DNA of 64,000 nt from Salminus brasiliensis (Eukaryota > Chordata > Actinopteri > Characiformes > Bryconidae), in contig NC_132888.1 of NCBI RefSeq assembly GCF_030463535.1, positions 2,311,480-2,375,479 on the forward strand. Direction: 5' to 3'. The first letter of the stretch is position 1; every line of letters starts with the position of its first letter. Positions 23,313 to 37,543 of the stretch are shown piece after piece. The notes below the pieces were generated by a model. That model was not told where the DNA came from. It did not search any database and saw only the letters and a list, made by a program, of their open reading frames with translations. A program made the position numbers and the translations under genes.

Positions 23313-26172
23313 TAGAGGCCAAAACACTGTTTGGTGTGTCCTTTGGTGTGGTGTTTGGTGTGACCGTATATTACGATCTGAAATCAAGTAGTGACAGATG
23401 TGCAAAATCAGAGGAAATGAACATGGGGCAAATACTTTTTCACAGCTCTGTTCAAGGCTATGCAGTGATGCAGTTCTACACTTGTCTCTTGAAGGAGCAC
23501 TTCAACCAAAAATGCTAACGTTCACAAGAATGAATAAAAGCTAGTAGGCATGGGCGTTGTCGTTATGTGAATTAGGATATCCTAAATATTTTATATCGCC
23601 CTGAATTAATTCATACTAGATCCAGAGTGATGTATCGATGGGGAGGGGTGTGCAAAATTCACACCTTTAGCATCTACTGGTGTATCGGATCGCAAAACTC
23701 ACATTGTTTTTGAGTCACAGATTGGATCATTTTTCAGGTCAGCAAAATAGAAAAAAGAAAGAGCAATTTTAGCATTCAGTCTGAATGGTGTTTGTGCTGC
23801 TGCATCCTTTGCATTAGTGACTTTTATTTTGACATGGTCTGTCAAAATCGATTTTATTTTCCAGCGTGTCTATTTGCATTAGCAACTTTTACTGACACTG
23901 TTACAGTGACTTTTATTTTATTTTACTTTTATTAAATAAAACCAGATCTGTTTGCTTCACTGAGCTATTCTGGTTGTTTATTTGCATTAGTAGCTTTTAT
24001 TTTGACATTGTTTGTTTATTTGTTTCAGTGACTTTTATTTTGACAAAGTCTGTTTGTTTTACTCACCTATTTTTGACATGGTCTGGTCATTTATTTGCAT
24101 TTGCAGCTTTTATTTGGACATTGTCTGTTTGTATTAGTGACTTTTATTTTTTATTTTTTATGGTGTGTTTATTTGTATTAGCAACTCTTACTTTGCTACT
24201 GTTTGTTCCAGTGACTTTCATTTTTACGTGGACTGTTTGTTCGAATGTATCAGTGACTTTTATTTTGACACTTTTTTTACACTCAGCCTGTGTCCATACT
24301 AGACTCCCACGCCTCACACCAGTAGAACTCTGCTGCTCATATCTGAGAGGTTGCAGGTGTGTGTTTCCGGTTCTACCAGGAACCCTGCATTCCACCATGT
24401 TCTGGTCCATATAGTGCATCTCCAGCTATTCCTCAGAGAAGATCCATACGCTGTGCAGCAATACCAACAAATCTGCAGCACCGAGAAACATAGAGGTCAT
24501 GGAGAGGCAGCGTGGTCCTCAGCTGTCCAGCACCGGTGAAGAAAGGGTGCTCGCACAGCCTTTCGGCCGGGAACTGGTATGAAGCCATCAGTGCACTTGC
24601 AGACGAATAAGACAGCAGCAGACGCCATAAATGATCAGCTCTGAGATCAGCCTGAGGTTCTCCAGGAACTGATCTTCACCGTGTGCAGGGACGCCTACCA
24701 CAGACACCAGAACCTATAGATGAATCTAAAGATGAACGCATGGTGGCCACACCAAGGCAAGGTTCGGGATAAAGCAATACGTGAAGGACGAGCCCACCTG
24801 GACAGCTCCGGTGTTGTAAATCTCCCCCTTCTCCCAGGCCGAGCCTCAGTGTCCCAGACCGTCTTCACTGAGCTTCCAGCACTGAGGCAGAGCGGATTTC
24901 CCCGGACGCTCCACCAGTAAAAGTGCAGCTCATGGAAGTTCCTCTACAGCTCAGCTCCTCCATGTACTGAACAGATGACCGGCCTCCTCCAGCCAAGACT
25001 GTCTGTCTGTCAATCACTTCACTCCTAAGTGTAGCCCCGCCTTCTTCCGATAGAGCAGAGTAAGGGTTATACACTTTATTATCTGGGGGAAATTAACAAT
25101 GGGCCGATATCATCGAAGGGAGACAGACTGCTGGGGTTTGGAGACGCTGGAGACGGAAAGACAGTTTAGAGGAGGGAGTCTTTGAAACATTTTGGGACGG
25201 GCGGAGCTACACGTCATACTGTAATACTGCAACCAGCCAGTGGAAGCGCTACACCGTCCTCATTTTGCGATATCGTCAACGTTATCAAACGCGGTGGTAT
25301 ATAGTGTTTCCATAATGAGCCAAAATATAGATATGCGTATAGGGGTTATTTGGAGCATTTCTATTGGCCCATTCATCATTACATTTGAACTAAAGATTAT
25401 GTCAATAAGTGGAAAATAAAAATTTGAGTGACAGCGACGATACACGTTTAGTCCTGAAGACTAAAATGATAATATACTACTTTATTAATTAATTAATTAA
25501 TTATATACTTTTTACCCTCATGTGTCTTATCTGATTAAGGACCCGCCTTCATTTCCCTGATTAAGCAATGAAATTCTGAGTTTTTTTACTGTGTATTTGA
25601 ATAACCACGCCCATCCCTAAGAGCTTATCGTTGCCCTGCAGGTCATTCTGACTGGTCCACATCAGCGTTTTCGATGAAACACTCCTTCAAGGTTTGATCC
25701 TGGCCTCGTCTTTCCGCATCGCCATACTGAGCAGGGTGTCTGAGCTACAAGGGGCAGGGAGAGATGAGGGCAGATGCAGATACAGTTCAGTTCAGTGAGA
25801 AATCTTTGCACGAAGCCCTTGGAGACACAAGCGAGTTATCTACGCCATCAGTGTTAACGGCTCTGGCACAGTCGGGTCTTTGTATTGTAAATAACTACTA
25901 ATAACCGATATACAGCTGCAGCGCCTATGGCGAAACCCACGTCCGCTTTCGGACAGTATTGTGCCAACAGTTTGATTCTTTAGGTTTAGTGCAAAAACGA
26001 AGTGCTGCCTTCATTTGATCAACCCTGAACACCCCAGCCCTCGTGTTCAGCCTGGTCCTGTTCCTTGTGCATTTACATGCTGCTCTCAATACCTGTCCCT
26101 CCGCCTCCCTGTCTGTTCAGAGGGCTCCTTATCGCCTAACGAGGAGAGCGGTGGACGAAAAGCTTCCCTGTG

Positions 26173-26301
26173 TCATGTGGAGGTGGCCTCCAGGTAGCTC
26201 TGAAGTTTCCGCACAGTCGATTCGTCCAGGGAGAAAAGATCAAAGTCGAAGGTGGTGTTGGTGACGTTGAAATGGCCGGTCTTTTCGATGAGGTTTACTA
26301 T
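26173..26301 (-). CDS. mllt1: mllt1 exon 13, AHD end and stop (residues 542-583)
   Basis: It encodes [40 protein letters not shown] and a TGA at 26175-26173. Acceptor TTTTTCAG. The 3' UTR runs leftward; AATAAA (minus strand) occurs near 25480 and 25074 as candidate poly(A) signals. Confidence 0.96.
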   Translation of the reverse strand: MVNLIEKTGHFNVTNTTFDFDLFSLDESTVRKLQSYLEATST

Positions 26302-29300
26302 CTGAAAAACAAAGCAGACTAAATGTGACCTTTAAATATTCATACTGGATATTAATGATATTAGAGCTTCATACTGGATATTAATGTTATTAGAACTTCA
26401 TACTGGATATTAATGTTATTAGAGATTCATACTGGATATTAATGTTATTAGAGATTCATACTGGATATTAATGTTATTAGAGCTTCATTCTTGGATATTA
26501 ATGTTATTAGAGATTCATACTGGATATTAATGTTATTAGAGCTTCATACTGGATATTAATGTTAAAAGAGCTTCATACTGGATATTAATGTTATTAGAAC
26601 ATCATACTGGATATTAATGTTAAAAGAGATTCATACTGGATATTGATGTTATTAGAACTTCATACTGGATATTAATGTTATTAGAGCTTCATACTGGATA
26701 TTAATGTTATTAGAGCTTCATACTGGATATTAATGTTATTAGAACATCATACTGGATATTAATGTTAAAAGAGATTCATACTGGATATTGATGTTATTAG
26801 AACTTCATACTGGATATTAATGTTTTTAGAGCTTCATACTGGATATTAATGTTAAAAGAGCTTCATACTGGATATTAATGTTATTAGAACTTCATACTGG
26901 ATATTAATGATATTAGAGCTTCATACTGAATATTAATGTTATTAGAGCTTCATACTGGATATTAATGTTATTAGAGCTTCATACTGAATATTAATGTTAT
27001 TAGAGCTTCATACTGGATATTAATGATATTTTAGATTCATACTGGATATTAATGTTATTGGAGCTTCATACTGGATATTAATGTTATTAGAGCTTCATAC
27101 TGAATATTAATGTTATTAGAGCTTCATACTGGATATTAATGTTATTAGAGCTTCATACTGGATATTAATGATATTTTAGATTCATACTGGATATTAATGT
27201 TATTGGAGCTTGGATACTGTATACTTTCCCAGTCAGCTACAGCTCTGTTTATCAGTCTGGACTTATCTAAAATGTTGTGCCCTAACCCTGGATAACAGCA
27301 GTTTTAGGATATTAACTACATATGTGTGTTTACTGTGTCTCTGATTATTTTATTTACATTGGGAAAAATAATGCATTTAATAATTCAAATATATTTGATT
27401 ATTTTACAAAAAAACAAACAAGGTATTGATTTTAATTAGAATTTAAATTGGTCCAGATAGATCAACAGAGAGGAGGTGATCTGTGCTCTGACCTGCTGTA
27501 AAATGTTCCTCTCTCTCAGAGCCATCAGCCTGCGATGGAGATCCACCAGCTCCTCTGTGTAAGCCTGGAAGGACACAGGTGATACTGAACCATCACTGCA
27601 AACCACACAGGCTCTGCACTACTGCAGTGAAGCAGACACTCAGGACTGAATCAGGTTTTAGGTATTTTTGAAGTATTGCTTGTTTTATTTACCCTTCCTA
27701 CCTTGTCGAATCCCCTCTTGATCATCTTCTCTCTGGAGCACAGATCCGGGCTCTTCTTCCCCAACATCTACAAAAACAACAGAAAGGACCGTCATTAAAG
27801 AGGAATACCACTGATTTCGTTTTTTAATCCAAATAATTCAGTGGATGAGAGTTAAACAGTAAATGAAAGATGAATGGAACCATATTTATTTATTTCTATA
27901 ATGCTGAATTCTATTGGCTGAATTCAAATTGTGAATCAGTGGCTTGTTTGTGAATATTTGCTTTTTTTGGTGACTTTTCGCATCAGTCTTCATCACCATT
28001 AGGTGGAAGAACTTTCTGTGACGGAGCTTTTAGAGGTTCTAGACCACTGCCTCCACTGTGAACTCAAATTCTGACTGGGTAAGGTTATCTAGAACCGAGC
28101 GTTTCACACCACAAAATCCACCAAACCCCCAAACCCCCCACTCTGACTCTAGTCTGTTTATATCCCAACCAGCTAATTTATAAAACGCTTATTTACGCTG
28201 CTGCATCCCAGCTCAGCCGATCAGTCAAAAATCCCTGATATCTGGAATAGCTTTAGAGGCAGCTGAGGTACATCAGAAATGTGTCTTCTCTGAGAAAGAT
28301 ATGCTCTGCTTGGCTCTGAGCGACAGAGAGAGAGAGAGAAAGTGGTGGTAATGAAGATAAAGAGGACCTTATGGTTGACTGTGCTGAGTTTGTGGGGAGG
28401 GGAGGGGGCCTCCTGGCTGGGGGGACGAGGCTCCTCCACTCCATCGCTCTCACTGTCCATACTCAAGCTGAAAGAAATGAAACCCAAATTCAAAACGAAT
28501 CCAGATGAATTTACATTTTCTTTTATTTATATCTGTAATAATAATAATAATCATTATTTAATGACTGAATTATTTTAATTAACCGAACATAAAAACAAGG
28601 CGATAAAAACTATTATTAATAAAATACTCTTAATAAACCCAGCTTTACTGATAGCCAAACCGAACGAGGTCATGTGTCTCAATAAACTAACTTTTATTGT
28701 TCTAATCCGGTGTCGACCGGAGGAGGACGGGTTCCCCTTTTGAGTCTTGGTTCCTCTTAAGGTTTCTTCCTCTTGATATGAGGGAGGTTTTCCTGCCACT
28801 GTTGCCACTGGCTTGCTCAAAAGGGGCTGGGACCCGGATCTGGATCTTTGTAAAACTGCTTTGTGACAACATTTGTTGTGAAAAGCCTAAATAACTAAAT
28901 TTGAACTGAACTGAATTGAACGGACTGAAATTAACTGAACTGAACTGAATTTAACTGGTTTAATTAGATGATAGAAATATCCTTGCTGTTCAAACAAAAA
29001 CATGTATCTCCAAAATAATGACTTTATAGAAGAAGGCAAAAATGCTCTTAACTCTGAATGGAAGTCAATGTAAAATAACTGATGATTTTTTTATTTGAAT
29101 TTTTGGTGAGTTTATTCTATTCTATTGGCCTATTCATTCAGAATACTGTTCAGGGTTCAAACCATGGAGAAAACTACAAACGGACGAAAATGGAGATATG
29201 GGTTTTTCATTGGACAGCAGCGATTTTATGATATAATATTTATATCAAATCGCCCAGCCCAATGAGAAACTTTTAATTCAGCCAGAAAACTTAATGCAGC

Positions 29301-32300
29301 TGAATCATCTTCCTCTAGCACAATTCAGGAGGACAGCGCTGAGGCGCCTTGCCGTCTATCTAAAAACCAGTGAATGAAATATGGGGGTCAGCTCAGTCCC
29401 AGACAGACCTCTCTGCACACTGGCAGGATTATGAGCTGTACATCTGTGGAGCTACTCATGTGATTCGTACCGTGCGTCCTGGATGGGTGGAGTGTTCTTC
29501 ATGGGCGTTTCCACCTCTGAGCTGCTGTCGTCGTCAGAGCCTTCAGAATGCATGTCCTCCACCATAGAGCGCAAAGGTCCTGCACACAAGACCAGTGTTA
29601 CAAACACCAGTGCAGTGACCACACTCTCAACTCTCATCCAGTGGTTCAGCAAAAGGTCTCAGATCAGCTTGGATCCGCTTGGTGTCTGAAGGTCTTTAGG
29701 TTAGCAGTTGAGCTACAAAGCTACAGGAAAAAGTAATGGAAGTCTATTGCCACCAGTGGTCACTTTGCTAACTGCATGCCTGTAACGGTATTCAGCAATA
29801 CTGCCCAGCACACCTACTGGTCTAATTTTATAGATAACACTGAAATACACTGTCGTAAAAACTACACATGCAAGTACGTAGGGTTTCGATGGCACGAGAT
29901 TTTTTCTGCGGTATGCTAACCACCTCGGAAAATGGCACGGTAGAAAGCATGGATGTGGATCCATTCTCTTCAGTTCTATAAAAATGAAGCCAAAACTGTC
30001 CGCCATGTTGTCAAATTTGCAACCAGAGTCTGAGCAGTACAGGCCAGCGGCGGGGGCGGACTTGCCTACTCATTTGGTAGCCCCGCCCCCTTCTCCCAGA
30101 CCAACCCTCAGTGTCTCAGACCGCCTTCATTGAGCTTCCAGTGGCAAATTAGGTGGGAACAGTAAGGATAGCCTACCCTGGCCTTGCTTCTGCGAGGGCT
30201 CAAAGTCAGAGTCGGAGCTGGAGCTGGAGCTGGAGCTGGAAGGGCTGGACTGGGCCGACTGCTGTAGAAAAATCAGACACACTGTTACTTTCAACAGACC
30301 ACAGTGCTTTGAGATAGTCTTCTTCTCTGGACAGTAGAGGCTGTTACTCCAACAAAAGCAGGATCAACTCTTTTTAATTTCAGGAAAAAACAGTAAACGA
30401 GCAGGTGTCCAAATACTTTTGTCCATTTAGTGTAAAACAAATAGAAGTCCAATATGGTTCTCGACCTCTGAGGAAAGAACTGTGGACGTTAGCTGAAGTG
30501 TCATCTGTGGTGCCTCACCTCGGATTTGGACGAGGCCTCGTCTTCTGAATTGGACTCGTCCGACTCGGGCTGCCTCTTCGCCTCCTGCACCTCTGGTCTC
30601 ATCTTGGCCCAGTGGCTCTTGTCTTTGGACACTTTCTTCTCCGTGTAGGTGGAGGGGGTAGTGGAGGAAATGCGGGGGGAGTTGCTGCTCAAGCCTCCAC
30701 TGGCAGATCCCTTCATGCTACAGGTGAGAGACACACACCCATGACTGTGATCTTTTCAGTGTACGTGAAACTGATGTGCATTATTGACACAGATGTGTTT
30801 ACAACAGTGACGGCTGGAACCAGGGGCTGTGATGTCTAAAAATTACTGTTATAGGGTAACTAGGTGGTTGTTATGGTATCCCAAGTATTTGCTATGGTGT
30901 TGCCAGGTAGCTGTTATGAGATTACTAGGTGGCTACTATTAAGCTGCTATGCCTTTCCAGGTGGTTCCTAGAGTGTTGTTAGGTAGTTTCTATAGTATCC
31001 CAAGTGGTTGCTATGGAGTTGCTAGGTGGATATTATAGAGTTACTAGGTGGTCGCTATGGTATCCCAAGTATTTGCTATGGTGTTGCCAGGTATCTGCTA
31101 TGGGGTTAATAGGTGGTTGCTATTTAGCTGCTATGGCTTTCCAGGTGGTTCCTAGAGTGTTGCTAGGTAGTTGCTATGGTATCCCAGGTGGTTGCTATGG
31201 AGTTGCTAGATGGATGATATTGAGTTATTAGGTCATAGCTATGGGATCCCAAGTAAATGCTATAGTGTTGACACAGATGTGTTTACAACAGTGACGGCTG
31301 GAACCAGAGGTTGTGATGTCTAAAAATGACTGTTATGGGGTTACTATGTGGTTCCTATGGTATCCCAAGTATTTGCTATGGTGTTGCCAGGTAGCTGTTA
31401 TTAGATTACTAGATGGTTGCTATTCAGTTGCTATGCCTTTCCAGGTGGTTCCTAGAGTGTTACTAGGTAGTTGCTATGGTATCCCAGGTGCTATGGAGTT
31501 GCTAAGTGGATATTCTAAAGTTACTAGGTGGTAGCTATGGTATCCCAAGTGAATACTATGGTGTTGACACAGATGTGTTTACAACAGTGGCGACTGGAAC
31601 CAGGAGCTGTGATGTCCAAAAATCAAACATAGCATTTATGTTGTCCAGGTTATGCAAAACACTTGTATCTCCAAAACAGCAGCTTTACAGGAGGAGGAAA
31701 ACCCCTTCTGAACTTTCAATAGAAGTCATTGTGGAACAACTGCCAGATCAAGTTGGCTTTACAAAGCAAAAAAAAGTTGTGAAAAGTGGCTAACCGGTTG
31801 CTATGGACTTTCTACGTAGTTGCTAGGTGATTACTATACTGTAACTAGATGGTTGCTGTGCTGTTGCTAGGGGGATTCTATGCAGATAGGTTCAGTTAGG
31901 TTCTATGGAATCCCAGGTGATTGTTTCAGAGTTACTAAGTGGTTGCTATGACAGCCTAAGTGTTTCTTATGGCATCCTATCAGGAAGGTAGGTGGTTGCT
32001 ATGGAGTTACTATGGTATTCTGGATGGTACTTCATGCCCTCACAGACAAACCTTTTCTGCTTCTTGGTGCTGAGCTTGGGCGATTCGGTTGTAGCTGAGG
32101 GGCGTTTGTTTACACCTCGTCCCTCCGGCTGCCCTCCTCCTCCTCCTCCCCCTGCTCCACCACCTCCTCCTCCTGCTGCTGCAGTTGCTGCTGCCGCTGC
32201 TGCTGCTGCTGTTCCTCCTCCACCTCCGTCCATCTTGGATTCCCTCAGGGTGAGCTTGGGCTCTTTAAAGGCCGCTTTGGGAACGGTTTTCACCTCCTCT

Positions 32301-35300
32301 TTCCCCCGGCTCTCTGTGGTTTTCCTGGAGAAGGATGACGACAGCGGTTCTCGTGCAGATTTCCCTCCGTCACGGTCACTGTCTCTGGACGTGGCTTTAC
32401 TTTCGGAGTCTTTTCTTGTGCGTTCTTTGTGCTCTTTGGCTGGTTTATGGGGTTTAGGGCCTTTACTGCTTCCACCTGCACCATCTTTATTTGGCTCCTA
32501 ATGAGGGAAGAATTAATACAGTTAAGCTGCTGCAAAACAAACATGACAGTACGTGTTGTCCCATGGTTCAGTAAAACTGCCGTTGGGTATGGGTGTGCAT
32601 GGGCAGTACAGATGGGTATAGGTGGGTATGAGTGAGTATGGATGTATGTATAAATGTATAAATGTGTACAGAGGAGTATGCAAAAGTATGAAGGTGGGTA
32701 TGGATAAGTATGGGGTGGGTATGAATATGTATGGGGTGGGTATGAATATGTATGGGGTGGGTATGAATATGTATGAGCTGGGTATGGATATGTATGAGCT
32801 GGGTATGGATAAGTATGGGGTGGGTATGAATATGTATGAGCTGGGTATGGATAAGTATGGGGTGGGTATGAATAAGTAAGGGGTATGTATAGATAAGTAT
32901 GAGCTGGGTATGGATAAGTATGGGGTGGGTATGAATATGTATGAGCTGGGTATGGATAAGTATGGGGTGGGTATGAATAAGTAAGGGGTATGTATAGATA
33001 AGTATGAGCTGGGTATGGATAAGTAAGGGGCGGGTATGGATAAGTAAGGGGCGGGTATGGATAAGTATGGGGTGGGTATGAATAAGTAAGGGGTATGTAT
33101 AGATAAGTATGAGCTGGGTATGGATAAGTAAGGGGCGGGTATGGATAAGTATGGGGTGGGTATGGATAAGTATGGGGTGGGTATGAATAAGTAAGGGGTA
33201 TGTATAGATAAGTATGAGCTGGGTATGGATAAGTATGGGGTGGGTATGAATAAGTAAGGGGTATGTATAGATAAGTATGAGCTGGGTATGGATAAGTAAG
33301 GGGCAGGTATGAATAAGTATGGGGTGGGTATGGATAAGTAAGGGGCAGGTATGGATAAGTATGAAGCAGATATGGATAAGTAAGGGGCAGGTATGGATAA
33401 GTATGAAGCAGATATGGATAAGTAAGGGGCAGGTATGAATAAGTATGAGCTGGGTATGGATAAGTAAGGGGCAGGTATGGATAAGTATGAAGCAGATATG
33501 GATAAGTAAGGGGTGGGTATGGATAAGTATGAGCTGGGTATGGATAAGGATGAGCTGGGTATGGATATGTATGGGGTGGGTATAGATAAGTATGGGGTGT
33601 TTATGGATATGTATGAGCTGGGTATGAATATGTATGAGCTGGGTATGGATATGTATGGGGTGGGTATAGATAAGTAAGGGGTGGGTATGGATAAGTATGA
33701 GCTGGGTATGGATAAGGATGAGGATGTGCGTGGATGCTGTAGGTCGGTATGGGTGAGTTTAGAAGGGTATGGGTGAGTATGATGTATGGAGGACTATGGG
33801 TATGGAGGGTATGGGAGCTGATATGAGCAAAAACTGTTGGATGGGGTATCGCATGAAAATCCGTTCTGACCCTCTAACGCATCTAAATCCTAACCCACGC
33901 TTGTGTGATATGATGATGTAAGCGGTGTGTTTCTTCCTGTGTGTGTTTGAGCAGTTTGAGTATGACAGCCTACGCTTAGATGCTCATTTTTAGCATTAGA
34001 GCGTCGATTAAAAACAGCACATTTTAAAGATGAAGAAAATGAACACTGATTCAGTATCAATTCAGTTTCAATTAATGACAAATTCTACTTTATTTTACTG
34101 CCTTGATTTAGATACTGACCTTTATCCCATGGGAAGATTTGATCTTTTTGGGGTCTGAGAAGGCAGATAATGGAATAGTGGGCAGCATCGGATAATCTGG
34201 ACTGGGTCTCGGCATCATCTCGGCTCCTTCGGGTACGACCATCACCTGAGAGGAAAGAAAAGGAGAAACGGAGAGAAAGAGTAAAACATCCAGAGGTTTA
34301 CTAAAGAGCCCGACACAAACTGTCCAGCCCAACTCACCCCTCCAGCCTTGACCAGTTTGCGGCGAAACTCATGCGTGGGGTTGTTAAACGTGAGCTTTTC
34401 ACAGCGCAGGTGATTGACCGGCGGGTTGCCTTCCAGGTTCAGGAAAAGGTCATAATTGAAGCAAACCTTTTTAGGCTCCTCCTGTTGTGGATAAAAACAG
34501 AAAAACAAATAAACTGAGTTAGTTTATATCCTCTACCAATTAAAAATTTATACACAACAATTTAATACACTTACACTCTTGCCAGATACTTAGTCCACAT
34601 AGACTGTATTTAGCTGCCAACAGTCCTTTATTTCATTTAAGTCAATCCGAATCTAACCTAAAAACCACTACAAACTGGGTCCCACAGCAAAGGTTTAGAG
34701 AACCCAGTTTAAAAAACTACTGTCTGAAAAGATTTCTTATCATCTGCTCCTGATTAGAATAATTCTTACCATCTTCCTCCCAGCTCCGTTCTCTCAAACC
34801 CACCAGTACAGCAGCACATACAGTAAGGGCTCTGCTACACTACGTCTGAGCGTCTGTTCGTCTGTCTGTGAAACCATCAGTCTGTCACCCCAGAGTGCAA
34901 ATACTGCAGTTCAGTGGAAAACCAAGCTGTTAACCTTTGACCTTCACCAGACTGCAGCGTAGCTAATCTTTCCATTTTTCCCAGTAACTAAGAGCAGCCG
35001 ATGAGATAGCAGCTCCAGGATCATGCTGATGCTCCTCCACTGTCTGGAACAGGGAGAACGGCGTCTCCGTCAGCCCCGCTCCGAGCCGGAGCGCTGCTAC
35101 TGAGCTATGGAGCTTTGGTGGAGCTTCATGAGACCAGACCTCTCTCCAGAACTGTGTAACAGAGCTTGTCGACAAATGCATGTGTACAGCTGTCCATTAG
35201 GGGGCGCTCAACATATGATTTGTATTGATTGCAGTGGGGTAAAACGTGAATTACATTAAAATAAAACTCTCTTAACTGTGATAAAATCATGGCAAACCTT

Positions 35301-37479
35301 TATTAATTATTATTAATTGATGGCTTTTATAAAATACTCTTGTCTAAAATGACAATAATATGAAAAACATATGAAAACGTATTTTTTGTCCATTTTCACC
35401 TTTCCACGTAATGTGAGCTGTTCTTTATACTGTATATATACTTAATACTTCCATTGAAAGCTAAGAAGGGTTTTCCCATCTTCTGTTAAGCTGCCGTTTT
35501 GGAGATACAAGGTTTTTGTGGGACGGTGATGATCTGTAAAGTGTAAGCATTTGAGCTCACCTTGTTCTTAAAGTAGACCTCTATAGGCATGAGGAATCCA
35601 GCATAGCCCGACTCTTCCACCTTATACGGAGGCTCTTTACACACTACACAACAGACAGACAGACGGACAGAGTGACTAACAACACAGCACACCTGATTAC
35701 AGCCATTATTACTGATCAATATTATTGATCAGCTAGTTATAAAGTCAGTCATAAATGGGTACAAACAACCTTTTAGATGCAAACACTCGAGAAGCATATA
35801 TGTGTTATCAGATATATCACAAATCAGAGACACTGAAGCACAGGGCTGGGCGATACGGGAAAAAATACTATATCACGATATTTAAAGACACGATATTTAT
35901 CACGATACATCATCTATAATTACAGACTACAAACATCAGTATTAGCAGATTCTTATAAACTACTATTCAGATCCTCTCCTGTACTGAATACAGTGATTTA
36001 TACTCAACATCTGCTGCTCTTCATCTAATTAACCCTTCAGTCTAATTACACTGTTAGTAATGAAACCTGCAGCTGATCAGTAGGTGATTAATAACAGTAA
36101 TAACAGTAATAACAGTAATAAGAGTCTCCTCCATATGATTAGAAAAGCTTACTGTTATCACCATAACAAGATTTATTGAACTATTTGAAGGTGCTGTTAT
36201 CTAAGAGGGGTCAAAAAGCAGGGTGGAGTTTAATATTAATTAATCAATTTAATAAGTATTAAATTTAAAGTATTCAATTAATATTAAATTAGTGTGGCAT
36301 TATAATTATTCATTACATTAATACTTTATTAAAATTAAATTACAAATTTATTAAGCTTTATGTAATTTAATACTAATTTCTTTGTGCTTGTAAGTCAAAT
36401 AAATGTATTTATTTATTAATTTATTATTTACATGTTTATTGGATGAAATGCACATATTGTGCATTTCATCCAATGACATATATATGACATATGCTGTCAT
36501 GCACAATATTTTTATATACATAAATAAATCTATAAACTATAAATAAATAAATCTATAAATAAATCTTTAACTATATAAGCATTTATTGCTATGTAATAAC
36601 TATGTAAGTACATTAAGTAGTCTAGTAATACTGCTCTTGTCAAGTTATTCTGCTATACTATTTAGTCACATGCTATTACAGTTGAACAGTAATCCAAAGG
36701 GCAATTTATACACTGTTATGGCCGTTTATATCAGGTTATAACTCTATAACTCTAGACTAGCCACTGTGTCTGAGACGAACGTGCCTCTCTTGGGTTTGGG
36801 GAAGCTGTCGTGCAGCCTGAAGACGACCCTTTCCACAAAGTGCTGGATGTCACACGTCTCTGGGCCGCGAACAAACACCATCCAGTCGTGTGTGAAGCCC
36901 TCGGTGGTGGCTTTCTTACGGAGTTGGGCTCTGTGACCGAGCTCGAGCTTCACCTGCACCGTACACTGAACACAAGAAACACAACACGGCAGGTTAGCCT
37001 CCACAGCTCCACCCATGTGAACCCTTGGTCCTACAGGATAAATTAGGCCAATAGCCAATAGCTCCATATCGATACAGTGGGAAGAGATAGGTACTGATGG
37101 GGGGAGTGGAGTTTTTTTTTTTTTTTTACATTTATCACATTTATCCCAACTCCTCTCCTCATCCCCGAATTACTGGATGGAGCTCCAACACCATCATTTC
37201 CGAGAACACAGTTCTTCCACTGCTCCACAGCTCCTCAATACTGGGGGGCTTTATACCCCTCTACTAGCCCACGCCTGGCATTAGGCATCATGGTGGCACT
37301 AGGGTCATGCTGTTCTGCTCCAGGGAGTTCTATTCTATTGGCATTACTTCAATACTATATTGAAGGGACTAGACTAGACTAGCTGTGTGTGTGCATTTGC
37401 ACATCTGTGTCAGCAATGGGTGCAGCTTAAAATAGCATTTATTAGAAGGAAGTCCACAATTATCAGTGTCTATACAAAT

Positions 37480-37543
<64 letters not shown>

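Larger units (their letters stand above)
17100..26172. other. Intergenic stretch between sap130 and mllt1, no gene seen
   Basis: It holds MITE A copies, two SINEs, a LINE-type tail, the AAT tract, a decayed Tc1 fragment and the probable mllt1 3' UTR (leftward from 26172). 17156-18240 contains a roughly 450-bp AT-rich unit repeated in tandem (CTGCCTATRTTGGAACCTGT at about 17190 and 17700, diverged at 18080). 23.5-25.1 kb has short frames but none with family support. Confidence 0.6.

Noticed and set aside
24480-24765. Minus-strand string GEDQFLENLRLISELIIYG with further amphipathic stretches in other frames
   Set aside because: Looked like a decayed exon downstream of mllt1 but I could not tie it to a family, and the frames break. 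Left unassigned.
31992-32501. 169-codon plus-strand frame rich in Pro and Ala
   Set aside because: Antisense shadow of mllt1 exon 6; the Pro runs are the complement of Gly codons.
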